From assembly GCF_032337115.1 (NCBI RefSeq), contig NZ_JAVXZY010000008.1, forward strand, positions 1 to 64,000: DNA of 64,000 nucleotides, written 5' to 3'. The notes beneath the pieces were generated by a model that searched no databases, had not been told where the DNA came from, and worked only from the letters and a program-made list of their open reading frames with translations. Source of the DNA: Roseateles_C aquae. GTDB lineage: Bacteria; Pseudomonadota; Gammaproteobacteria; Burkholderiales; Burkholderiaceae_C. The position numbers and the translations under genes are program-made. This document shows positions 34,336 through 44,042 of the stretch, in pieces; position 1 is the stretch's first letter; every line of letters begins with the position of its first letter.

Positions 34336-36348
34336 TCAGCGCACGCCGCCCAGCACTGCCTGGCCGATCTTGAAGAACACATCGGTGTTGTCCATCACGC
34401 CGGTGAAGGCGCGGGCGCCACGGCCAAAGGCCGACAGCGGCACATCGGTGGCCGTGTGCACCGCCTGGTCGCCCGGCACCTGGCCGCTGACGAGGTAGCC
34501 GCTGCCGGCATTGCGCAGCGTCGGGTTGGCCGGGTAGCTGCTTTGCGGCGCCTGCTTGTAGAAGGGCTGCTGGCTGTCCTGGGTGGGCGTCGGGTGGGCC
34601 AGCCAGTTTTCATAGCGGTCGGCATTGGCGCCATAGCCGATCAGCATCTTGAAGTCGACGTCGGTGCTTTGCGGATAGCCATCGGCCGCGATCGTGTACT
34701 TGGGGAAGCGCGAGGCCTGGTAGGTGCCCACCTGCTGGTCGCGCAGCGCGGCCGCGGTGGGTGTGGCGGTGGCGGCGCGCATCTGATCGACCGTGCGCGT
34801 CGAGGCGCCGATGATGGCCGCGCCCGAGCATTCATGGTCGGCGGTGACGATGACCAGCGTGTCCGGATGGCGGGCGGCGAAGTCCTTGGCCACCTGCACC
34901 GCGCGGTCGAACTCGATCACTTCGAGCAGCCAGCGGTCGGTGTCCATCAGATGGGCCTGCTTGTCGATCGAGGCGCCCTCGATCAGTGCGACAAAGCCCT
35001 TCTTGTTGCGCGACAGCACCTGCAGCGCGGCGCTGGCCATCTCGTCCAGCATCGGCTGGTCGGGGAAGCCGTAGTCGTCGACGATGGTCGAGCTGCCGCG
35101 GCGCTTGGCTATCTTGTCGAAAGCCACGTTCATGTTCGAGTAGGCGAACAGGCCCAGCAGCCTGTCGGCACGGGCGGCCTCGGCGAGGCTGGCGCGGTCG
35201 GGCGCATAGGCAAAGCCGGCCTGGCGGAAGTCCTGCAGCAGATCGCGCTGCGGGTCCAGCGCACCGGCACTGGCGCCCCAGCCGGCGACGATGTCGGCGG
35301 GCAGCAGGTAGTCGCTCTTGCGATCGCGCTGCGAGCCGTTCAGCGCCTGGCCGGCGCGCGAGCCATCGGGCTTGAGCGCATCGCCATTGGGCAGGAACCA
35401 TTTGCGGCCGCCGCCGAGCAGCACGCGCAGGCCGGTGAGGTGTCTGTCGTCGAGAAACTGATCGACGATGCCGGTACCGCGGCCGCGGTCGGAGGTGTGC
35501 ACGGCCATCGCGGCCGGCGTGGCGTCGAACACGTCGGCGGTGGTCACCACACCCAGCGACTTGCCCTGGGTGCGATGCAGGAACTCGGCCAGGTTTTCGA
35601 CGCGCGGGTTGTCAAAGGCGTCCAGCGTGTCGTCGGGGAACACCCCTTCCTGGTTGTTGTTGGCCTTGTTGCCGGTCACGTAGTTGGACATGCCGGGCGC
35701 CGAGTCGGTCACGATGCCATCGAGCGAGGAAGTCATCACCAGGCCGGTGAAGGGCGCCGTGTCCATCGCCAGTGCCGACATCGCCTTGCCCTGCGCATAG
35801 CCACGGCCGATGATGCGCGCCGCCGTGCGGTGGGTGGCGCCCATGCCGTCGCCCAGCAGGATGATCACGTTCTTGACCGGCTGGCCGCCGCGCTGCAGCG
35901 CCACGATCTCGAAATTGCCCTCGGCCGTGACGCGCTGACCATCGCTCTGCGTGGCGGTGACGGTGAGCTTGTGCACACCCGGCGTGTTCAGCGAGAAGGC
36001 GCGCTGGTTGAGCACCGCCGCATTCGTGCCCGCAGGCAGCGAGAGGCCGGTGGTGACGATGCTGCGTGTTGCCGCCGCAGCCTGCACCGGCTTGCCGTCA
36101 ACACTGAACTCGAAGTTGGCCAGCGTCTGGCCTTCATCGAGCCGCACGGTGGCCTGCAGATCAAAGCGCTGGCCGGGCAGGAAGCGGGCGATATAGGGCG
36201 GGTTCGGATTGCCCGAGGCGAACAGCTCGCTCGGCGGCGTCAGCCGGCTGATCTGTGGCGCGGCCAGCGCCGAGGCGCTGAACAGGGCGGTCAGCAGCAG
36301 GCTGGCCGTCAGAGGGGCGAGGCGGAAGGAGGGGTTCACGGCGATCAT
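34336..36348 (-). CDS. Large alkaline phosphatase, exported
   Basis: A 670-residue phosphatase of the PhoA superfamily. Signal peptide LAPLTASLLLTALFSASALA, then an N-terminal extension of about 140 residues with a beta-sandwich look (FSVDGKPVQAAAATRS, HKLTVTATQSDGQR), then the catalytic domain: IILLGDGMGATH, the nucleophile Ser in IVTDSAPGMSNYVTG, HTSDRGRGTGI, EGASIDKQAH, VTADHECSGA and HTATDVPLSAFG. Metal ligands look complete. The extension is not part of E. coli PhoA and may hold substrate or surface. ATG 36348 shares a base with the stop of the preceding gene (TGATG), so expression of both is coupled. Confidence 0.92.
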   Translation of the reverse strand: MIAVNPSFRLAPLTASLLLTALFSASALAAPQISRLTPPSELFASGNPNPPYIARFLPGQRFDLQATVRLDEGQTLANFEFSVDGKPVQAAAATRSIVTTGLSLPAGTNAAVLNQRAFSLNTPGVHKLTVTATQSDGQRVTAEGNFEIVALQRGGQPVKNVIILLGDGMGATHRTAARIIGRGYAQGKAMSALAMDTAPFTGLVMTSSLDGIVTDSAPGMSNYVTGNKANNNQEGVFPDDTLDAFDNPRVENLAEFLHRTQGKSLGVVTTADVFDATPAAMAVHTSDRGRGTGIVDQFLDDRHLTGLRVLLGGGRKWFLPNGDALKPDGSRAGQALNGSQRDRKSDYLLPADIVAGWGASAGALDPQRDLLQDFRQAGFAYAPDRASLAEAARADRLLGLFAYSNMNVAFDKIAKRRGSSTIVDDYGFPDQPMLDEMASAALQVLSRNKKGFVALIEGASIDKQAHLMDTDRWLLEVIEFDRAVQVAKDFAARHPDTLVIVTADHECSGAAIIGASTRTVDQMRAATATPTAAALRDQQVGTYQASRFPKYTIAADGYPQSTDVDFKMLIGYGANADRYENWLAHPTPTQDSQQPFYKQAPQSSYPANPTLRNAGSGYLVSGQVPGDQAVHTATDVPLSAFGRGARAFTGVMDNTDVFFKIGQAVLGGVR

Positions 36349-36857
36349 CAAGGTTGCAGTGCAGCGGCGCTGGCCGCATCAAGAAAGAGGCGCACGGCCG
36401 AACGGCGGCCATCGGCTTCCGCCGCTGAGCCCAGCTCCAGCCGGCCGCTGACGGCCACCAGGCCAGGCCGATGCGGCAGGGGGTGGGCGGCGTATTCGGC
36501 CGGCAGATGGGCATAGACCACGCTGGCCGGCAGATCGTCGGCATAGCGCTCGTCCTCATCGCCCAGCGTCACCGGCAGCGGGGCCAGCAGCACGAGGCCG
36601 GGAATGGCGTCCTCGGCGTTTTGCCGCACGATGTAAGCCAGCAGCCGCACCGTCTGACCGTCCAGCGCCAGCAAGCGCGCCGTCGGCTCCAGCCCGGCCG
36701 GGCCAATGGGCAGCTTGAAGAAATCGCGGAACTTCAGTTCCTGGGGCGTGGCGCTCGGCGGTTCAAGCGGCGCCGAGTTGGCCAGCAAGGCTGCGCCTGA
36801 CAGGAGCAGCACGCCAGCCGCTCGGGCCAGACCGCGGGCGAAGGAGGAGGGGAGCAA
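36348..36857 (-). CDS. Exported hypothetical protein coupled to the alkaline phosphatase
   Basis: A 169-residue protein with signal peptide (ARAAGVLLLSGAALLANSA). The start is a TTG at 36857, the only candidate before the signal; no good ribosome-binding site is visible. The mature protein has LKFRDFFKLPIGPAGLEPTA and LALDGQTVRLLAYIVRQNAE; the second resembles the start of DUF3299-like periplasmic proteins, but this is uncertain. It lies directly before the phosphatase and is joined by a one-base stop/start overlap, so a role in phosphatase maturation or substrate handling is possible. Confidence 0.7.
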   Translation of the reverse strand: MLPSSFARGLARAAGVLLLSGAALLANSAPLEPPSATPQELKFRDFFKLPIGPAGLEPTARLLALDGQTVRLLAYIVRQNAEDAIPGLVLLAPLPVTLGDEDERYADDLPASVVYAHLPAEYAAHPLPHRPGLVAVSGRLELGSAAEADGRRSAVRLFLDAASAAALQP

Positions 36858-36993
36858 GATGAATTCCGTACAACAGCCGCCAGCTTGGCAGGGTCAGTGA
36901 TGCTGACAGGGGCTGGTGACAGGCATGTGTAGGGCGCAAGGCTGCGGGGCCTACACGAGTGGTCGGAGTGGTCGAATTCCTGGCCGCGGAAAT

Positions 36994-37026
36994 AGAAAAA
37001 ACCCGCTACCTTGCGATAGCGGGTTT
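36994..37026 (-). terminator. Rho-independent terminator after tRNA(CAU)
   Basis: Minus-strand stem AAACCCGCTA/TAGCGGGTTT (10 bp, 8-base loop) followed by TTTTTTCT. It lies 9 bases beyond the 3' end of the tRNA. Confidence 0.9.
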
Positions 37027-37034
37027 CTCGTATT

Positions 37035-37111
<77 letters not shown>

Positions 37112-37286
37112 TCAAGCCCTCTATTCTAACGAGCTTTTCGGAGACAATGCAAGCGTTTCGGCGAGAAAAGTTTTTCGCGTCGATGGGGCCCCGGTTTTTT
37201 GCCGGCGCTACCCTCAGCATCTCCCGGGGCTTGTGCGTCGCCAAGCCCCGCCGCGGTCGGGTGATCGCACAGCACAGTCGAGCAGC

Positions 37287-38543
<1,257 letters not shown>

Positions 38544-38566
38544 AGACCGCGCAAGGCGCTAACGAA

Positions 38567-38598
38567 CGAAGGGCGCGGCTTGATGGTCGCGCCCTTCG
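38567..38598. terminator. Hairpin between convergent ftsY and thiolase genes
   Basis: An 11-bp perfect stem (CGAAGGGCGCG / CGCGCCCTTCG) with a 10-base loop. No T-run; probably ends both transcripts. Confidence 0.5.
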
Positions 38599-38603
38599 GC
38601 GTT

Positions 38604-39884
38604 TCAGCGTTCCAGAATTGCGGTCACGCCCTGGCCGCCGGCCGCGCAGATCGAGATCAAGCCGCGGCCACGGCCGGCTTCGGCCAGCGTCTTGGCCAAG
38701 GTGGCGAGCACCCGGCCGCCGGTGGCGGCGAAGGGATGGCCGGCCGCGACCGAGCTGCCGCGGACGTTGAGCTTGCTGCGATCAATCGCGCCCAGCGGCG
38801 CGCTGCGGCCCAGGCGCTCGCGGCAGAACTCGGCCGATTCCCAGGCCGCCAGCGTGCACAGCACCACGGCGGCGAAGGCCTCGTGGATTTCGTAGAAGTC
38901 AAAGTCCTGCAGCGCGAGGCCGTGGCGATCCAGCATTCTTGACACCGCATAGGCCGGCGCCATCAAGAGGCCTTCGCGCTCGTCGCGGAAGTCCACCGCC
39001 GCGGTTTCAGCCGCCGCGAAGTAGGCCAGGATGGGCAGGCCATGGCGCTGGGCGAAGTCTTCCGAGGCCAGCAGCACGGCGGAGGCGCCGTCGGTGAGCG
39101 GCGAAGCGTTGGCCGCTGAGATGCTGCCGCCCTTGGCGAAGGCACCGGGCAGCTTGCCGAGCTTCTCCAGCGTGGAGTCGGGGCGCAGATTGTTGTCGCG
39201 CTCCAGGCCGTGATAAGGCATCACCAGGTCTTTGAAGAAGCCTTGCTCGTAGGCGCGGGCCAGATTCTGGTGGCTGGCCAGGGCCAGTTCGTCCTGCTCG
39301 CGGCGGCCGATGCGGTAGCGGTCGGCGGTCAGCTGCGCGTGCTGGCCCATCGATTGGCCGGTGCTGGGCTCGGCATTCACCGGGAACTCGGGTTTCAGAT
39401 GGCCGGGCTTGAGCAGCTGCAACGCAGCGGCCAGCCGCGCACCGGTGCTGCGCGCCGCGTTCACGCGCATCAGCGCGCGCTGCAGGCCGCGGTTGACGGC
39501 GATGGGGGCGTCCGAGGTGGTGTCGGTGCCGCAGGCGATGCCGGCCTCGATCTGGCCGAGCGCGATCTTGTTGGCCACCAGGATGGCGGCTTCCAGGCCG
39601 GTGCCGCAGGCATGCTGCACATCAAAGGCCGGTGTGGCCGGGTCAAGGCCGCTCGCCAGCGTCGCTTCGCGCACCAGATTCCAGTCGCGCGAATGCTTCA
39701 TCACCGCGCCACCAACAACCTCGCCCAGGCGCTGCCCCTGCAGCCCGGTCTTTTGCACCAGGCCCTGCAGCACATCGCTCAACATGCGCAGATTGCTCAG
39801 CTCGAAATAGGCGGTGTTGGAGCGCGCAAACGGCGTGCGGTTGGCCGCCACAATGGCGACCCTGCGTACGGTTCCGGTCAGCAT
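38604..39884 (-). CDS. Thiolase, acetyl-CoA C-acyltransferase (FadI-like)
   Basis: A 426-residue thiolase. N-terminal RRVAIVAANRTPFARSNTAY, active-site Cys in FDVQHACGTGLEAA (about residue 100), SPLTDGASAVLLAS, the catalytic His in GHPFAATGGR, and CAAGGQG at the end. These enzymes cleave 3-ketoacyl-CoA in beta-oxidation or condense acetyl-CoA. ATG 39884 gives the normal length. It diverges from a FabG-like reductase, 91 bases apart, so the two probably work in one acyl-CoA pathway. Confidence 0.93.
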   Translation of the reverse strand: MLTGTVRRVAIVAANRTPFARSNTAYFELSNLRMLSDVLQGLVQKTGLQGQRLGEVVGGAVMKHSRDWNLVREATLASGLDPATPAFDVQHACGTGLEAAILVANKIALGQIEAGIACGTDTTSDAPIAVNRGLQRALMRVNAARSTGARLAAALQLLKPGHLKPEFPVNAEPSTGQSMGQHAQLTADRYRIGRREQDELALASHQNLARAYEQGFFKDLVMPYHGLERDNNLRPDSTLEKLGKLPGAFAKGGSISAANASPLTDGASAVLLASEDFAQRHGLPILAYFAAAETAAVDFRDEREGLLMAPAYAVSRMLDRHGLALQDFDFYEIHEAFAAVVLCTLAAWESAEFCRERLGRSAPLGAIDRSKLNVRGSSVAAGHPFAATGGRVLATLAKTLAEAGRGRGLISICAAGGQGVTAILER

Positions 39885-39975
39885 GGGCGTGTCCTTGGTG
39901 GCGGCTGATGGGGAGCCGCGAATTTTAATGAGCAGGACGGTTGACCAGTTCAGTATCGCCCTGAAGGAATTCACG

Positions 39976-41358
39976 ATGACCGATGCACACGACACCTTGC
40001 TGCGCCTGGCTGCTGGCCGTTTCAGTGGCCCGCTGATCCGGGCGCTGGGCCTGCCCAGCCCGCGCCCACTGCGCCGTGAGGCCGGCGGCTACCGCAGCGA
40101 CGAGCTGGCCGGCCGCGCCGTGGCCTGGGGCACGCTGCCCGGTGGCCATGCGGGCGATGCGGCAAGGGCGGCGCTGCAGGCCTTGGGAGCGAGCCTGAAA
40201 CCGGGCCCGGTGTGGTCCACGCAAGAGCGCATCGAACTGGCGGTGCTGGACGCCACCGGCTGCTGCGATGTGGCCGCACTGGCCGGCTTGCGCGGCTTCT
40301 TCGGCCCGGTGCTGCGCCAGCTCGCGCCGCATGCGCGGCTGCTGGTCTTGGCGCCAGACCCGGCCGATGCCGGCTCTGCCGAAGCGGCCGCTGTGGCGCG
40401 CGCCATCGAAGGCTTTGTGCGCAGCCTGGCCAAGGAGGTGGGCCGGCTGGCCGCCACCGCCAATGCACTGCAGCTGCCGCGATGGGCCGACGGGCAAGCC
40501 GCTGATCGGCTGCTCGGGCCGCTGCGTTTCTTTTGCAGCCGGCGCAGCGCCTATGTGTCGGGCCGGGTGCTGGCGCTCAGCGCTGCATTGCCGGGCGGTG
40601 TGGCGGAGCCCCTCGCCGCGCCGCGCCTGGCAGGCCGCCTGGCGCTGGTCACCGGGGCGGCGCGTGGCCTGGGCGCCGCCACGGCGGAGCGTCTGGCCGA
40701 GGAGGGCGCGCGGGTGCTGTGTGTAGACGTGCCCGCTGCGGCCGAGCCGCTGCAGGCGCTGGCGCGGCGCCTGAATGGCGAGGCGCTGACCCTGGACATC
40801 AGCACGGCGCAGGCGCCGGCGGCACTCTGCGATTGGCTGTGCGCCCAAGGCCGCGGCCTGGATGTGCTGGTGCACAACGCCGGCATCACCCGCGACCGTA
40901 CCCTGCTGAAGATGAGCGAGGCCGAATGGCAGCAGGTGATGGCCGTCAATCTTCAGGCCATTCTCAGCATCGACGCGGCGCTGGATGCGGGTGGGCTCTT
41001 GAACGAGGGAGGCCGCGAGATCTGCCTGTCCTCGATCAGCGGCATCGCCGGCAATCTGGGCCAGACCAATTACGCGACCAGCAAGGCGGCTTTGATCGGC
41101 TACGTGGCGGCACGCGCGGCGTTGCTGGCACCACGCGGCATCAGTGTCAATGCGGTGGCACCGGGCTTTATCGAGACCGAGATGACACGGCGCATTCCGC
41201 TGCTGATCCGCGAGGCCGGGCGGCGTATGAATGCGCTGGCACAGGGCGGCCAGCCACGCGATGTGGCCGAGGCCGTCGCCTTTCTGGCGCTGCCGGAATC
41301 GCTTGGCGTGACGGGGCAGACGCTGCGCGTCTGCGGGCAGGCCTTGTTGGGCGCATGA
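39976..41358 (+). CDS. 3-oxoacyl-ACP/CoA reductase, long FabG (FabG4-like)
   Basis: A 460-residue short-chain dehydrogenase. The C-terminal half holds a complete SDR domain: RLALVTGAARGLGAATAERL (about 218), LDVLVHNAGITRDRTL, SSISGIAGNLGQTNYATSKAAL (Ser, Tyr, Lys catalytic residues) and GFIETEM. The N-terminal 200 residues are a second, degenerate Rossmann-like domain lacking the catalytic motif (CCDVAALAGLRGFFGPVLRQ), as in the FabG4 family. It reduces 3-oxoacyl thioesters with NAD(P)H. Divergent from the thiolase gene. Confidence 0.9.
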   Translation: MTDAHDTLLRLAAGRFSGPLIRALGLPSPRPLRREAGGYRSDELAGRAVAWGTLPGGHAGDAARAALQALGASLKPGPVWSTQERIELAVLDATGCCDVAALAGLRGFFGPVLRQLAPHARLLVLAPDPADAGSAEAAAVARAIEGFVRSLAKEVGRLAATANALQLPRWADGQAADRLLGPLRFFCSRRSAYVSGRVLALSAALPGGVAEPLAAPRLAGRLALVTGAARGLGAATAERLAEEGARVLCVDVPAAAEPLQALARRLNGEALTLDISTAQAPAALCDWLCAQGRGLDVLVHNAGITRDRTLLKMSEAEWQQVMAVNLQAILSIDAALDAGGLLNEGGREICLSSISGIAGNLGQTNYATSKAALIGYVAARAALLAPRGISVNAVAPGFIETEMTRRIPLLIREAGRRMNALAQGGQPRDVAEAVAFLALPESLGVTGQTLRVCGQALLGA

Positions 41359-41456
41359 GGGCGGATCCAGGCCGCGCCCGCCGCCGGGCCGCCCCAAGGC
41401 GAGGCGCCGAGGAAGCCAGCGCCGGGGCCACCGCCCCGCACTGACTTCACCCCAAA

Positions 41457-41724
41457 GGAAGGTCTGCATAAGTCGGCGTGGGTCGTGGCAAGCACCAGCC
41501 TAGGCCTGCCTAGGCGCGAGACGCAGCTCAGGCTGGTGGCCTGCGCAAGTCTCGCAACACCGGCAGGGCTTGGCTGGTGCTTGCCCTGCGGGTTGAGAGA
41601 AAAGGGGCCCCCACGGGTGTTGCGCTGCTCGGCTGTCGGGCCACCAGCCCGACCTTCGCAGCGCGCCTACGTGGCCGCACCTTTTCTCTCAACCACGGCC
41701 CACGCCGACTTATGCAGACCTTCC
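41457..41724. repeat. Highly structured 268-bp element (three-way junction)
   Basis: Outer arms 41457-41488 and 41693-41724 pair over 32 bases with one G-U type mismatch. Inside are two further hairpins. The first has CAAGCACCAGCC (41489-41500) pairing with GGCTGGTGCTTG (41572-41583), then CCTGCC/GGCAGG, GCGAGAC/GTCTCGC and CAGGC/GCCTG. The second has GGTTGAGAGAAAAGG (41591-41605) pairing with its perfect complement at 41680-41694, then CCACG/CGTGG, GCGCTGC/GCAGCGC and GTCGGGC/GCCCGAC. No credible gene lies in it. It stands between the convergent reductase and ffh genes. It could be a mobile palindromic element or a structured RNA. Confidence 0.8.
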
Positions 41725-41734
41725 CCAAGGGGGT

Positions 41735-41754
41735 GGCTCGCGTACCCGCGAGCC
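41735..41754. terminator. Hairpin directly after ffh
   Basis: GGCTCGCG and CGCGAGCC form an 8-bp stem with a 4-base loop, 9 bases beyond the ffh stop (minus strand). No T-run; a possible mRNA 3' end. Confidence 0.45.
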
Positions 41755-41763
41755 GGGGGCACA

Positions 41764-43149
41764 TTACATACCCCCCATCATCCCCTTCATGCCCTTGAGC
41801 CCGCCCATCTTCTTCATCATCTTGAACAGCCCACCGCCGCTCATCTTTTTCATCATCGACTGCATCTGGTCGTACTGATTCAGGAGGCGGTTGACCTCCT
41901 GGATCTGCACGCCGGCACCGGCGGCGATGCGGCGCTTGCGGCTGGCCTTGCTCTTGCCGTCCATCAGCAGGGCCGGCTGGGCGCGTTCCTTGGCGGTCAT
42001 GGCGTTGAGGATGCCTTCCATGCGCTTCATATCGCGCTCGGCCCGGTCCATATCGGCCTGGCCGGCCTTGGCGGCCATCTGGGTCGGCAGCTTGTCCATC
42101 AGGCTGGATAGGCCGCCCATCTTCTTCATCGAGGAGATCTGGGCCAGGAAGTCGTTCAGATCGAAGCCGTCGCCGGTCTTGAGCTTGTTGGCCAGCTTCT
42201 CGGCGGCGGCCATGTCAACGCCCTTGGTCACTTCCTCGACCAGGGCGACGATATCGCCCATGCCCAGCACGCGGCCGGCATGGCGTTCGGCATCGAAGAC
42301 CTCCAGGCCGTCGATCTTTTCCGAGGTGCCGGCGAACTTGATCGGCGCACCGGTGATCTGGCGCACCGACAGCGCGGCACCACCACGTGAATCGCCATCG
42401 AGCTTGGTCAGGATTACGCCGGTCAGCGGCAGGGCTTCCTTGAAGGCCTTGGCCGTGTTGATCGCATCCTGGCCCTGCATCGCGTCAACGACGAACAGGG
42501 TTTCGACCGGGTTCAGCGTCGCGTGCAGATCGCGGATCTCGGCCATCAACGCTTCGTCGATGGCCAGGCGGCCGGCGGTGTCGACCAGCAGCACATCGAA
42601 GTAATGCTTCTTGGCGTAGTCTATCGCGGCCAGCGCGATGTCGTGCGGCTTCTGATCGGGGCTGGAGGCAAACCATTCGCCGCCGGCCTGGGCGGTGACG
42701 GTCTTGAGCTGTTCGATGGCGGCGGGGCGGTAGACGTCGGCCGAGACGGTCAGCACCTTTTTCTTGCGCTTCTCGATCAGGTGCTTGGTCAGCTTGGCGG
42801 TGGTCGTCGTCTTACCGGCGCCCTGCAGGCCGGCCATCAGGATCACTGCCGGCGGCTGCGCGGCGAGATTGATGTCGGCAATGCCCTCGCCCATGGTGGC
42901 GGCGAGTTCCTTGTGGACGATGGAGACCAGCACCTGGCCGGGGTTCAGCGAACCCACCACCTCGGTGCCCAGCGCCTTTTCCTTGACGCGGGCGATGAAG
43001 TCGCGCACGACGGGCAGGGCCACGTCGGCCTCCAGCAGGGCCATGCGCACTTCGCGCAACATGTCCTGCACATTGCTTTCGGTGATGCGGGCCTGGCCAC
43101 GCATCGTTTTCACGAGCTGGCTCAGGCGGTCGGTCAGGGTGGATGCCAT
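41764..43149 (-). CDS. ffh: Signal recognition particle protein Ffh
   Basis: A 461-residue SRP GTPase that binds 4.5S RNA and signal peptides. NG domain: GLQGAGKTTTTAKL (about 107), DVYRPAAIEQL, DTAGRLAIDE, TKLDGDSRGGAALS; the Met-rich M domain (about 300-461) ends in MMKKMGGLKGMKGMMGG. Full length. Divergent from the cytochrome assembly-like gene with 50 bases between start codons. Confidence 0.98.
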   Translation of the reverse strand: MASTLTDRLSQLVKTMRGQARITESNVQDMLREVRMALLEADVALPVVRDFIARVKEKALGTEVVGSLNPGQVLVSIVHKELAATMGEGIADINLAAQPPAVILMAGLQGAGKTTTTAKLTKHLIEKRKKKVLTVSADVYRPAAIEQLKTVTAQAGGEWFASSPDQKPHDIALAAIDYAKKHYFDVLLVDTAGRLAIDEALMAEIRDLHATLNPVETLFVVDAMQGQDAINTAKAFKEALPLTGVILTKLDGDSRGGAALSVRQITGAPIKFAGTSEKIDGLEVFDAERHAGRVLGMGDIVALVEEVTKGVDMAAAEKLANKLKTGDGFDLNDFLAQISSMKKMGGLSSLMDKLPTQMAAKAGQADMDRAERDMKRMEGILNAMTAKERAQPALLMDGKSKASRKRRIAAGAGVQIQEVNRLLNQYDQMQSMMKKMSGGGLFKMMKKMGGLKGMKGMMGGM

Positions 43150-43199
43150 CGAGGGTTCGCGTCACCGTCAAAGTGAGCGCGCAAAAGTACACTGTGGCG

Positions 43200-44042
43200 A
43201 TGATTTTATCGTTCGTGTCTCCAGAGGCGGCGCAACAGGTGCTCGGCGCCGGCAGCGTGATCGCCGCTTTGGCCTATCTGATCGCTCTGGCGACAGCCGA
43301 ATCGAGCCAGCGCCGACTCGGCGGCGTGCTGCCGCTGGCCTTCGGGCTGCACCTGCTGGCGCTGCTGATCGACATCACCGGCCTGGGCCTGGCGCAGGAA
43401 GGTGCGCGCTTCGGCTTCGCGCCGGCGCTGTCGATGACGACCTGGCTGATCCTGGCCGTCTATCTGGTCGAGAGCCGGCTGGTGCCGCTGCCGGGCGTGC
43501 GCCGGGTGCTGTCGGGCCTGGCCGCGGCGACGGTGCTGCTGGCCTGGGCCTTTCCTGGCGAGAGCCGGCCGGCCGCCGCCTCGCCGTGGGCGCCGCTGCA
43601 CTGGGTGCTGGGCCTGGCCTCCTATGGCTTGTTTGGCGTGGCCGTGCTGCATGCGGCGATGCTGAACCGCGCCGAGAGCCAGATGCGCTTGCGTGGCAAG
43701 GGCGCCACGGCTGTGGCCGGCGCGCCGCTGGCCCTGGGCATGCCCTTGCTGCGCCTGGAGCGGCTGACCTTTCAATTCGTGGGGGCAGGTGTTGCCGTGC
43801 TCTCACTGGCGCTGCTCTTGGGCTGGTGGTTCACACCGCATTGGCGCTGGGATCACAAGACCCTGCTGTCGGTGCTGGGCTGGCTGGTGCTGAGTGGTTT
43901 GCTGCTCGGGCGGCGGGTGTTTGGTTGGCGCGGCCGGCGGGCGACCCGCTGGCTGTACTTTGGCGCGGCGCTGCTGCTGCTGTCCTATGCCGGCACCCGC
44001 TTTGTGCTGGAAGTGGTGCTGCAACGCGCGAGCGGAGGCTGA
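43200..44042 (+). CDS. CcsA/HemX-like cytochrome c assembly membrane protein
   Basis: A 280-residue inner-membrane protein with about eight hydrophobic segments and family features of the cytochrome c assembly group: PLHWVLGLASYGLFGVAVLH (about 140), where the His is a likely heme ligand, and the WFTPHWRWDHKTLLSVLGWL segment, close to the conserved W-(D/E)-xK signature. ATG 43200 starts MILSFVSPEAA. It stands next to ffh, a common position of this gene (ypjD type) in proteobacteria. Its exact role is uncertain. Confidence 0.85.
   Translation: MILSFVSPEAAQQVLGAGSVIAALAYLIALATAESSQRRLGGVLPLAFGLHLLALLIDITGLGLAQEGARFGFAPALSMTTWLILAVYLVESRLVPLPGVRRVLSGLAAATVLLAWAFPGESRPAAASPWAPLHWVLGLASYGLFGVAVLHAAMLNRAESQMRLRGKGATAVAGAPLALGMPLLRLERLTFQFVGAGVAVLSLALLLGWWFTPHWRWDHKTLLSVLGWLVLSGLLLGRRVFGWRGRRATRWLYFGAALLLLSYAGTRFVLEVVLQRASGG

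Noticed and set aside
34318..36516. A 732-codon open frame antisense to the alkaline phosphatase
   Set aside because: Its translation is His/Gly/Val-rich without domains, while the opposite strand has all phosphatase motifs. Long antisense frames are expected in DNA with high GC at third positions.
41528..41764. A 78-codon frame on the minus strand across the structured element
   Set aside because: It runs through the paired arms, so its sequence is dictated by the palindromes. Similar chance proteins are often annotated from such repeats.
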